DNA of 64,000 nt from Gillisella vitis (GTDB lineage Bacteria; Pseudomonadota; Alphaproteobacteria; Rhizobiales; Rhizobiaceae): the NCBI RefSeq assembly GCF_021559775.1, contig NZ_CP056047.1, positions 1,860,001 to 1,924,000 on the forward strand, in the 5' to 3' direction. The translations under genes and the position numbers were made by a program. Below the pieces are notes generated by a model. That model ran no database searches and was not told the DNA's origin. It worked only from the letters and a program-made list of their open reading frames with translations. Of this stretch, positions 56,825 to 64,000 are shown piece after piece (position 1 is the stretch's first letter; every line of letters starts with the position of its first letter).

Positions 56825-57400
56825 TTGGATACTGTAACATTGACTGGGTACCACGGTACCTCGGAAGATTGCGTCGCCAATATTTACGCATCTGGCTTCA
56901 TGCCGACTACGCGAAGCGCTTCATGGTTGGGATTTGGAGCATACTTCTCCTGGGAAGCGCCTGATCGCGCGATAGACTGGGCGAAGACAGTCGCAGCGAG
57001 GCGTTCGAGAAAAAGCGGCACGACAACCAAAGCGGCGTTGTTCAAAGTGTCGGTTTCTCTTGATAACTGCATGAATCTCCTGGATGTGGGCTATTGGGAT
57101 CTCCTGAGAGATGCATATCGGGCCGTGCCTAATAGCTTGTCCCAGGTCGGCCCGGGGCATCTCTACAACCCGTCCTCTTATGACCTTTCGAAGGTCGGCT
57201 ATAACTACCGCGACTGCGCGGCGGTCAACGCATTGGTCCAGAATTTAGAGAACTCCGGCCAGCCTGTGGATTCCATTATCGCCGCGTTTGCGGAAGGCAA
57301 TCCCGTTGCCGCTGACTCCTGGCTCTTCGACCAGTCGACGGTCATGGTGAACGTTAGAAATCCCAAGAGAATCAAGATACTGGGCCATACACTTTTCTAA
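56825..57400 (+). CDS. ADP-ribosyltransferase-like (PARP/ART-fold) protein
   Basis: 191 residues from a TTG start with AGGA eight bases upstream. LTGYHGTSEDCVANIYASGF followed by WLGFGAYFSWEAPDRAIDWA matches the H- and Y-motifs of ART-fold proteins (YHGT; GxYF) seen in PARP-like toxins and RNA phosphotransferases. The third motif may lie in SWLFDQSTVMVNVRNPKRIK, where Gln rather than Glu occupies the likely catalytic place, so activity is uncertain. NAD-dependent modification of a nucleic acid or protein is the expected reaction class. Its only neighbour on this strand is the small hydrophobic protein upstream. A toxin role is inference. Confidence 0.6.
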   Translation: MDTVTLTGYHGTSEDCVANIYASGFMPTTRSASWLGFGAYFSWEAPDRAIDWAKTVAARRSRKSGTTTKAALFKVSVSLDNCMNLLDVGYWDLLRDAYRAVPNSLSQVGPGHLYNPSSYDLSKVGYNYRDCAAVNALVQNLENSGQPVDSIIAAFAEGNPVAADSWLFDQSTVMVNVRNPKRIKILGHTLF

Positions 57401-57515
57401 GGGAACGGCGACTATCGAACATGACAGCCATCGAGTTCGTCTCCGGAGATTAGGTCTGCCTTCCATCTTACGTTTCGCTTGTTGCAATCGTCCTCGGCGA
57501 GACGGTCCTTTCACG

Positions 57516-58649
57516 CTAATCTCGACGGCTGAATTCAGCCCCGTATGCGTTCAAGGTCGCCGCGCAAACCTCGCCGCCATGTCGCGTAATCATGTCGAAT
57601 TCCGGTTCCGTGGCCTTCGTCAGGTTTGTCGGATAGTTCAGCGACAGACCCGCCTGCTCGTCCGTGAGTAGATCCGCGAGTTCATCTTCCGGGATCCCGA
57701 ACTGCCGCATCGGAGTCCCCATCTTCACCAGGATGCCCCTCACCTCGCCGCGCGCTATCGATCCCATCAGCATTCGGGATCTAAGTGCTCTGATCTGATC
57801 GCTGGCGATGTCAAAGAGGCGCGGCGACGCAAGCTTTCCCTGAAGCAATCCTGACAATGAGAGCTTCCTCGGCGGGCCTAGCGGACCTGAGGCATCGCTA
57901 CAGATCAGAAAGTCGCAGCCCAGCAAGCCCTCCACGGGTTTGTAGATCGCCTCCAGCCCCATGTTCTCGTAGGCTCCGCCATCCCAGAGCCTCACGCTCT
58001 GCAATGACGGTCGGGTCTTCTGGATCGGCTTCCTGGTTGCTGGATCGGTTTGCCACCAGCCGTGTTCTGGAAGGTTGAGCCGGAGCGCGCCGATCGCATA
58101 TGGAACGGCGGCCGACGCTGCGATCGCGAAGGAGATCGGAACGTCCGGACTATAGTGGCGGCCGAACTGCCAGTCGCCCATCATCTTCTTGGAAAAGCGC
58201 CAGTTCTTGCCAGTCTCGAAGGACGTGGTGTTGATGTGCCACTCCGGTGTCTCAGGGAGATCATTCAGGGAGCCGCGGACACCCCATTGCTGCTCGAGAA
58301 GTCGAGGAAGGATCTCCGCCCTCCGTACGGCGATACGGTAGTTTTCGCGCAGGATCCCTTTCCAGCCCAATGCTGTTACCGAGAAAAGATCACCACCGGT
58401 GAGCCGTGATCGAAGCTCGGGATAGATCTCGTCCAGAAACTGTTTCGAGGTCGGCCAACGCAGTCCGGCATGTGAGAAGACAGCACCGACTATCAGGCTG
58501 CCACCGGAAACAGTCGAGATCTGGGTGACGTTCTCCAGATCGCCGCGCAAAGCGAGGTGCCGCAAAACACCGAGATGGAAGACGGCCGCCCGAACGCCGC
58601 CGCCCGAGAGAGCCAGACCGATCCTCGGCGGCAGGTCGGCATCATTCAT
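57516..58649 (-). CDS. Patatin-like phospholipase
   Basis: 377 residues from the ATG that overlaps the preceding stop. GLALSGGGVRAAVFHLGVL holds the oxyanion GGGxR, QISTVSGGSLIVGAV holds GxSxG with the catalytic serine, and LWDGGAYENMGLEA holds the DGG aspartate. The catalytic dyad is complete. Patatin effectors such as CapV of CBASS degrade membrane phospholipid when activated. It is the last gene of a three-gene operon with an E2-E1-JAB protein and a metallo-beta-lactamase-fold protein. No cyclic-nucleotide synthase is seen, so its activation signal is unknown; conjugation or processing by the ubiquitin-like partner is one possibility. Confidence 0.85.
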   Translation of the reverse strand: MNDADLPPRIGLALSGGGVRAAVFHLGVLRHLALRGDLENVTQISTVSGGSLIVGAVFSHAGLRWPTSKQFLDEIYPELRSRLTGGDLFSVTALGWKGILRENYRIAVRRAEILPRLLEQQWGVRGSLNDLPETPEWHINTTSFETGKNWRFSKKMMGDWQFGRHYSPDVPISFAIAASAAVPYAIGALRLNLPEHGWWQTDPATRKPIQKTRPSLQSVRLWDGGAYENMGLEAIYKPVEGLLGCDFLICSDASGPLGPPRKLSLSGLLQGKLASPRLFDIASDQIRALRSRMLMGSIARGEVRGILVKMGTPMRQFGIPEDELADLLTDEQAGLSLNYPTNLTKATEPEFDMITRHGGEVCAATLNAYGAEFSRRD

Positions 58650-60888
58650 TCGTCGCACTCCTTGAGCCACCGATCAAAGCGGTGAGATCGCTGGCAGACA
58701 CGATCAGCGAAATGGCGGGAAGACCTTCAATCTCCATGGCTGCCTTCAACTGACGAATCTGGGCGAGATCGGTTCTGCTCGGCGCGGAAGACACGCCGTC
58801 CGGATGGGAGTGCCACTCGCCAATATAACGGATCTGATTGCCAGTCCTGGTCGCGGCGGCCTCGATGTCCATTCTCAGCTTGGAGACGCCTCTGGTGAAC
58901 GAGCTGGTGGTACCGATGCTGTCGTCTGGAGGCGGGAGCGCTCCGACGACATCGATCCGCCTCCGCTCAAAATCGATCATCCCCATCAGCGGGCCGCCAG
59001 TCTCGTGAGGAAGGGCGGCACTTCGTTTCTGGATCAGCTCATTCCTCAGGGATGCAGGCATCGAAACCATCCAACCCTTCTCCGATACCTGACAGGTGTC
59101 GCAGACCACTGAAGTAACCGATACGCCGTACGCGCTCATCGTCCAGATCTTGAGAGAGGCTTCCGCGGTCTTACATCCGATCGCGATCTCCGCGGCGATC
59201 AGGCCCGAAAGGGTTTGTATCGCCGCCATGGGAATACGGTTCGTCAGCGCGCGGCATGCCCCGGTGTACTGCATCCTGTCGGCGGGACCGAGATGGTCTT
59301 CGAGTACGTCGTTCGTCAGGATCTCGCGGAGATAGGCCGCCTCGAGGTCCAGCAGAGTGACCGATCGGGCTTCATCCTCGATCATGACAATTCCGGAATT
59401 TCCGTCTGGGGAGAAGAAAGCGCACATGCGACGCGCCGAACCGGGAAGGTCGGACACCCAGCGTGCAACGGGAACGGAAGCGGACGCATCAAGGATGAGA
59501 TCGGCTTCAGCGATCCTCTCGTCGAGCACGGCTTTGTCCTTAGGCGCGAGCACATTCTCCACGATCGGCCGGACATCGACATCCGTCCTTATGTGATGGA
59601 GGCGGCCCGCAAGTGCGACGGCCTTCTTCTTTCCAACGAACTGGTTGTTGAGCGTATGCCGGGCAACGTTGTGCGGGAGCAGCGTGTCGTGGTCTGCCAG
59701 CGACCATTTGAAAAGACCCTGACGAACCAGGATCTCGGATATGGCCGAGCCAGCGGAGCCCGCTCCAATCATCAACATTCGGCGGCTGTCTGCATGATCG
59801 CCACCCGAAAGGATGGCAGCGCCCTCCGCATCAAACTCGCTGTGCACGAAGGACATCGTGACAGGTATGTCGCGCGCGTTCTCCATACTTGCGGTCGCGC
59901 CGACCGTGGGAAGGAAGTTCACCTCTTTCGCTTCACCGCTCGCGTTGCGATAGAGGAACCCCATCTGCTCGCCGATATCGCCTGGACTGAACCCGGAGAC
60001 GAACGCCACCGTCTCACTGACACCGACCTCCCCGGTGGCTGGGTTGACCTGCGGCATGGTCACGAGAAAGCACGTAAGGCGCACCCCCTCACCGTCTTCC
60101 TTCCGCCCCTGAACCCAGTCGTTGATCCTCCTCTGAAGGATGTTCTGGAAATCCACGCCTGCGCCGGACAGGAGATCGCTCAACTCTCCGAGGTTCCGCG
60201 GAGCGCGTTTCATACGCGCCATCTGCTGCGGCTGTATCGCACAATGAAGTGCCATCAGGCGGACGTTGTCACCCACGACATCGTCAGGCCTCCTGCCGGA
60301 TATGAAAAGGCATCTGACCTCGCGGTCCGCGGCCCATATGAAGAGCGGGGAATTGCTCTCCGCGGCTGCCCAGAAGTCCGATTTAAGAATGATCTCTGTG
60401 GTGGTTTCCGGAAGGAACATGGGGTCGAGCGGTTGCGCAGCGCCGTGAAGTTCGCCCTGGCACGCCTTCTCGAACCACGTACTGATCCGCCCCATGAGTT
60501 CTGCGGCAGTGTAGAAGCTCTTGGTGTCCTGCCATGGCCTGTCGTCGATGCAGAGACCAGCCGGAAAGCCTTCGATCATGAGGCTCTGGTGGGGCGTATC
60601 GGGAAAGTCCGGGCGAGCCACGAGAACCGAAAAACCTCCGGGTGGCGAACGCTGGAAACAGACCGTCACCGCCTCGACGGGACGGATGTCGTAGACTGGC
60701 CGCTGCGGACGCTCGGTCGCAAGGTCGAAGGACACGAGATCCCAGTCCTTGAAGCGACGGCATTCACCAAACGAGACATAGTTTGCACCGGGTCCGCGGA
60801 TGTATTCTACCAGTGACCTCGCAAGCTGGCTGGCGAGGTCACTGAAATCGACCACTTCCGACTCGTCAGGCTGCCAGTACATCTTCAC
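58642..60888 (-). CDS. Fused E2-like/E1 (ThiF)/JAB protein, ubiquitin-type conjugation system
   Basis: 748 residues. The N-terminal 160 resemble prokaryotic E2 proteins: FPAGLCIDDRPWQDTKSFYT (candidate catalytic Cys near residue 113) and RISTWFEKACQGELHG. The middle is a ThiF/E1 adenylating domain with MLMIGAGSAGSAISEILVRQ (about 372-391), DHDTLLPHNVARHTLNNQFV and a downstream DLILDAS. The C-terminus is a JAB metalloprotease with EWHSHPDGVSSAPSRTDLAQ, the HxH...S..D JAMM ligands near residue 692-704. It is tightly packed between the metallo-beta-lactamase and patatin genes. The three activities on one chain would allow attachment and removal of a modifier, but no ubiquitin-like protein is encoded nearby, so the target may be attached to another partner. 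Confidence 0.85.
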   Translation of the reverse strand: MKMYWQPDESEVVDFSDLASQLARSLVEYIRGPGANYVSFGECRRFKDWDLVSFDLATERPQRPVYDIRPVEAVTVCFQRSPPGGFSVLVARPDFPDTPHQSLMIEGFPAGLCIDDRPWQDTKSFYTAAELMGRISTWFEKACQGELHGAAQPLDPMFLPETTTEIILKSDFWAAAESNSPLFIWAADREVRCLFISGRRPDDVVGDNVRLMALHCAIQPQQMARMKRAPRNLGELSDLLSGAGVDFQNILQRRINDWVQGRKEDGEGVRLTCFLVTMPQVNPATGEVGVSETVAFVSGFSPGDIGEQMGFLYRNASGEAKEVNFLPTVGATASMENARDIPVTMSFVHSEFDAEGAAILSGGDHADSRRMLMIGAGSAGSAISEILVRQGLFKWSLADHDTLLPHNVARHTLNNQFVGKKKAVALAGRLHHIRTDVDVRPIVENVLAPKDKAVLDERIAEADLILDASASVPVARWVSDLPGSARRMCAFFSPDGNSGIVMIEDEARSVTLLDLEAAYLREILTNDVLEDHLGPADRMQYTGACRALTNRIPMAAIQTLSGLIAAEIAIGCKTAEASLKIWTMSAYGVSVTSVVCDTCQVSEKGWMVSMPASLRNELIQKRSAALPHETGGPLMGMIDFERRRIDVVGALPPPDDSIGTTSSFTRGVSKLRMDIEAAATRTGNQIRYIGEWHSHPDGVSSAPSRTDLAQIRQLKAAMEIEGLPAISLIVSASDLTALIGGSRSATNE

Positions 60889-62024
60889 CCCGTCCGGCCC
60901 GCTCTGGTCGGGGTGGATGCGGCCACGCTGGTCGCCGTGGCAGCGGCGGCCATCATGACGGAAACACCCTGGGCCGTAATCTTGAGACGGATCGGTTTCG
61001 GCTTGCCTTGCGTAGGAGTTTCCATGGTCACCAGGAACTCGCCGTCCGAATCCTTGATGATCTTGCGGTAGTAGGCGGCTGCCTGGCGATGCGGCGGCTG
61101 GGGATCCTCATCATCGGCCGTCCCCTTCGCCGGGATCGGCCAGCTCGGAGAGATGATCTTTTCGTGCTTCCGGGCGAGCTCCTCGAAGAGCCACTTAACG
61201 TCCTCCACGGGCTCCGTGATGTCCTCGCCCTTGTCCGGCGACAGGGAAAGATAGGAGCAATGGTGGAAGAGCTTCAGAACATCCCAGTGCAGCCGATGTT
61301 CGTTGCCGTGGTCGCGGCTGGTCCGCACGATCTGCGAAAGGCTTTCGTGGTCGATGTCGGCGCCGAGGAGGGCATAGGTCTCGCTCAATCCTTCGCGCAT
61401 CGTCATATGGACCACGATGGATCCCTGGTTGCGGTCTATCAGACCAGCATCAGTCCGCCATGCGAATGGGCTATGCACGAAGAATTCGGCTGCTTCCGGC
61501 CCCCACTTGTCGAATCCGGGAACGAGTTTGCCCGCGTCGACGATGCAGTGCTCGCGGTCGGCAATGGTCAGGTCGTTTTCCTCGAGAAACGAAGCGAGGG
61601 TTTCCGGACGGGAGAAAACCTTGATCCCGCTGCCCTTGATGAGCCGATGGCGCGCCTCCTGCCGAATGATCCTCGCATCATCATCAAGCGACATCTCTGT
61701 TATCGCCCCGGCGGGAACCCAGAGTTCGTCGATCTTCAGGCGGTCACCGCCCTGGTATTTTGCAGCGTGATCGAACCAGAAGAATTCGCTGGATCGGTAG
61801 ATGTGGTCCTTGTCGAGATGCGTGAACGCGACCACTCGGAAAGATTCCTGACCCGCATCGTCCATCGCTTCCCGGATAGCCGAAGGGAGGTCGATGCGCT
61901 TGTCGTAAGGATCCGCAGCGTTGCGCATATGAGCGTAGTCCAAGAGGACTACCTGATTGTTGGAAAGCTGTATGAAAGTGGTATCCGCATTCCCGGTCGG
62001 GAAGAATTTCATGTATGCCGTCAT
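60885..62024 (-). CDS. Metallo-beta-lactamase-fold hydrolase
   Basis: 379 residues from ATG 62024 (MTAYMKFFPTGNADTTFIQL), preferred for GAGG upstream; an ATG 11 codons earlier also exists. The metal motif is THLDKDHIYR, HxDxDH rather than the usual HxHxDH. ALLGADIDHESL and LKLFHHCSYLSL supply later metal ligands. This MBL group is of the type associated with predicted ubiquitin-like modification and CBASS-like operons. Its stop overlaps the E2-E1-JAB start by four bases. The role in the system is unknown; nucleic acid or modifier cleavage is possible. The C-terminus is low-complexity (AAAATATSVAASTPTRAG). Confidence 0.8.
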   Translation of the reverse strand: MTAYMKFFPTGNADTTFIQLSNNQVVLLDYAHMRNAADPYDKRIDLPSAIREAMDDAGQESFRVVAFTHLDKDHIYRSSEFFWFDHAAKYQGGDRLKIDELWVPAGAITEMSLDDDARIIRQEARHRLIKGSGIKVFSRPETLASFLEENDLTIADREHCIVDAGKLVPGFDKWGPEAAEFFVHSPFAWRTDAGLIDRNQGSIVVHMTMREGLSETYALLGADIDHESLSQIVRTSRDHGNEHRLHWDVLKLFHHCSYLSLSPDKGEDITEPVEDVKWLFEELARKHEKIISPSWPIPAKGTADDEDPQPPHRQAAAYYRKIIKDSDGEFLVTMETPTQGKPKPIRLKITAQGVSVMMAAAATATSVAASTPTRAGRTG

Positions 62025-62356
62025 TCGCCGTGTCCCTCGTCGTCGAGCCGCATTCACTACAATTTTAAGTATCCCGCCTTGAAGATGGTTTTCGCCTCAC
62101 TTTGGCGCAAGGGCGCACGCTCATTTTGTTCACGTTTTCCTCTGGAATGTTCGCGTGCGTTTTCGATGACCGCCGCCAGCGGTTAGTCTTCAGCGCTTCC
62201 CGGCGGCAAATGGCGCCTTGCTGCGATGGATCCCTCCGGTTCCGATGTCGCATCTCACCGCGCCCCGCCGCTCCCCAAAGTCAAGAATCCTTAAGGACCA
62301 CGAGATCCCGAATGTCGACATGGAGGGCACAGAAGCGACAGGGACGGCGGATGCGA

Positions 62357-62860
62357 TCATCCGGCTGGTTTCAGTGGAGAACATCCACTATGCGGCGCAC
62401 ATCTCGAAATCACCGAGCATCCGCGATGCCAACTCCACCGTTCGAGCCCGTTTTCTATGATGTCGTAATATCGGTTCGAAGAGAGGATCTCGATGGACAC
62501 AGCAGGGTAGAGCTGGCGGAATTGCGCCACGACGGGCATAAGGTGCAAGAGTGAGAACGACAGTGAGGCACCGACGCGCAGGTGTCCGGTTGGAGCGTGC
62601 GAATGATCGATAACGTTGGCCTCGGGCATCTCCCACGTAGCTAGGAGATCTTTCGCATCCGCATACAGCGTCTGGCCCTCGCTGGTGAGACTGAGTTGAC
62701 GCGTCGATCTATGGAAAAGCCTCGCTCCTAGGCGCGTTTCCAGGTTCAGAAGGTGGCGGCTGACGCCGGAAACCGAGAGGTTCAATGCAGCCGCGGCCCG
62801 CGTCATGCTTCGTTCCTCGACGAGGCTGACAAAGACCTGAAACTCGGTCCAGCGGTACAT
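62357..62860 (-). pseudogene. LysR-family regulator, truncated by frameshift
   Basis: The N-terminus is a complete LysR helix-turn-helix (FQVFVSLVEERSMTRAAAAL followed by SVSGVSRHLLNLETRLGARL) and the start of the ligand domain (LRVGASLSFSLLHLMPVVAQ). After YYDIIENGL the frame loses family character (the expected continuation is DVAIRTRxxxPD) and ends 30 codons later. The remaining ligand domain could not be traced with confidence in other frames. Likely a broken gene within the accessory block. Confidence 0.75.
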
Positions 62861-63172
62861 TCTGGCTTCCGTCGATCAGACTACAGGCAGGCATTTCGAA
62901 TAACACCCGAGAGTCGCGACCAATAACTCGCCCAGACGACCAAGGTCATCGGATCCGCTGATAGCGCTACTTCACTTGTGCGAAGTAGCGTCGGCGCTGA
63001 CATGCCTCCCTCGCAATATCATCGGAACCCGCGGTCGGAAACTGAAGAAAAATACCGCTGCCATCATGGCGATAACATTACAGAAAATCCCACCGCAGCC
63101 GACAACGATTGGTTGATAAGAGTTCCGAGCCTGAGTATCAATACTTCCACGACATAGAACCAGCCGAATCCC
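62861..63172. other. Intergenic region before the nuclease-NTPase gene
   Basis: About 310 bases with no gene seen. GCGAAGTAGCG near 62980 recalls a short hairpin. The promoter of the gene at 63173 probably lies here. Confidence 0.4.
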
Positions 63173-64000
63173 ATGCCAAATTATGACTTCCGAACACTGT
63201 CTTTCCTCGACTTCGAAGAGCTGGTCCGCGACCTGCTTCAGGCGGAGTGGGGCGAACGTCTCGAGACGTTTGGACCAGGTCGAGACAAGGGCATTGATAT
63301 CCGTCTAGCAAAGGGTTCTGGCAACGTGATCGTCCAGGCGAAGCACTGGAGAGGCTCATCTGCTGCAGCGCTCGTGCGGGAACTCCGGAAGGAAAACGAG
63401 AAGGCGCGCCTCCTCCAACCTCTGAGATATGTTGTGGCGACATCCCAGAGCATGACCCAGGATCTGAAACGGCGCATCGTCGAGGCCATGCCGGACGTTC
63501 CACTCGTGGTCAGCGACATCATCGGACAGGAGGATTTGAACAACCTCCTGTCGCGGCATCCGGAGATTGAAGCCCAGCACTTCAAGCTCTGGCTCGCCAG
63601 CACGGGCGTTCTCGAGCGGATACTGCAAAGCGGGGTCTACAACAGAACTGCGTCAGAGCTCGACATCATACAGCGTGTCGTTCCTCGGTTCGTGAACAAT
63701 CAAAGCGTCCAGCAAGCGGAAAGCCTGCTGGATAAGACCGGCGCCCTTATTATCTCCGGACCGCCTGGCGTGGGGAAAACGACACTCGCGCGGATGCTGC
63801 TATGGAGGCACGCCGAGCAAGGTTGGAACATTCATGTGGTGGACAGCGTCGAGGAAGCCGTGCAGGTCGCGACGGAAGGCAAGAAGCGCGTCATCTTTTT
63901 CGACGACTTCCTTGGCCAGGTCCGTTTGTCGGCCGACCATGTCCGAGGGATTGACGCACGCCTGCCACCGCTCCTCGCGCGGATCACGACACACAAGGAC
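63173..64000 (+). CDS. Restriction-endonuclease-like/STAND NTPase protein, N-terminal part (cut by window edge)
   Basis: ATG 63173 opens a frame with no stop to the window end (276 codons). Residues 8-60 are an Mrr-type nuclease domain: LSFLDFEELVRDLLQAEWG, then FGPGRDKGIDIRLA with the catalytic Asp (D42) and VIVQAKHWRG with QxK (Gln55, Lys57). Residues about 170-276 are a P-loop NTPase with Walker A ISGPPGVGKTTLAR (195-208) and Walker B KRVIFFDDFLG (238-248), of the novel-STAND type. Proteins with this order are common in defence islands, where the C-terminal part senses a trigger and the nuclease cuts DNA. The missing C-terminus would decide the type. Confidence 0.8.
   Translation, partial: MPNYDFRTLSFLDFEELVRDLLQAEWGERLETFGPGRDKGIDIRLAKGSGNVIVQAKHWRGSSAAALVRELRKENEKARLLQPLRYVVATSQSMTQDLKRRIVEAMPDVPLVVSDIIGQEDLNNLLSRHPEIEAQHFKLWLASTGVLERILQSGVYNRTASELDIIQRVVPRFVNNQSVQQAESLLDKTGALIISGPPGVGKTTLARMLLWRHAEQGWNIHVVDSVEEAVQVATEGKKRVIFFDDFLGQVRLSADHVRGIDARLPPLLARITTHKD

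Noticed and set aside
59215-60816. 533-codon plus-strand frame
   Set aside because: Antisense to the E2-E1-JAB gene, whose catalytic motifs are clear; high-GC codon bias creates the mirror frame.
57516-62024. Standard type II CBASS
   Set aside because: No CD-NTase gene is visible in or beside the operon.
61008-62186. 392-codon plus-strand frame
   Set aside because: Antisense to the metallo-beta-lactamase-fold gene; no motif of its own.

Overview
The window looks like chromosomal DNA of an alphaproteobacterium of the Rhizobiaceae (Agrobacterium/Allorhizobium/Rhizobium type). The gene set supports this: a HmuTUV heme importer, a soluble double-PAS chemotaxis transducer, a MerR-B12 regulator, ilvC next to a TetR regulator, and a truncated protein of a family I know mainly from rhizobia. 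I have no database result, so the genus is an inference.

Layout. 1-3653: backbone with the end of hmuT, hmuU, hmuV and a methyltransferase. 3921-45482: a genomic island of about 41.5 kb. It is bounded by a perfect 48-bp direct repeat whose right copy is the 3' end of an intact tRNA-Lys(CUU) gene. A tyrosine integrase beside that tRNA is cut by an in-frame amber codon. 45513-52714: backbone again (PhzF-like, NUDIX, chemotaxis transducer, MerR-B12, ilvC, TetR). About 52.8-64.0 kb: a second accessory block rich in defence-like genes that runs off the right edge.

Inside the island, from left to right: decayed IS110 copies; a TerB-domain/ATPase/helicase operon (6586-13221); an AraC regulator and IS remnants; an Lrp regulator divergent from a LysE exporter; and then the main find, an eleven-gene same-strand cluster (17911-37700). 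The cluster encodes a class III aminotransferase, a TusA-like small protein, a PLP decarboxylase, a SAM methyltransferase, a ketol-acid reductoisomerase homologue fused to a YbaK aminoacyl-tRNA deacylase domain, a 2575-residue NRPS-PKS, a glycerate-kinase-like P-loop kinase, a GlpD-like flavoprotein, an Fe(II)/2-oxoglutarate dioxygenase, a SerC-like aminotransferase and an IMPase-like phosphatase. Most gaps are short or are stop/start overlaps. The domain order of the megasynthase (TE-A-T-KS-AT-TE-KR-T), with two thioesterases and no terminal release domain, is one I do not recognise. After the cluster come IS66 and IS3 elements, island maintenance genes (NusG-like, replication-like HTH protein, S24 repressor) and the broken integrase.

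A working model for the cluster, as inference only: a kinase, a dehydrogenase, a transaminase and a phosphatase turn a C3 polyol or glycerate into a dephosphorylated C3 amine through phosphorylated intermediates. The aminotransferase, decarboxylase, methyltransferase and reductoisomerase homologue make an unusual amino or keto acid. The NRPS-PKS joins a loaded acid to a malonyl-type unit and reduces it. The YbaK domain may clear tRNA mischarged with the unusual amino acid, and the LysE protein may export product.

The right-hand block holds a divergent pair of unknown proteins (one with a HEPN-type motif), a small hydrophobic protein plus ADP-ribosyltransferase-like pair, a metallo-beta-lactamase/E2-E1-JAB/patatin operon, and the start of a nuclease-STAND NTPase.
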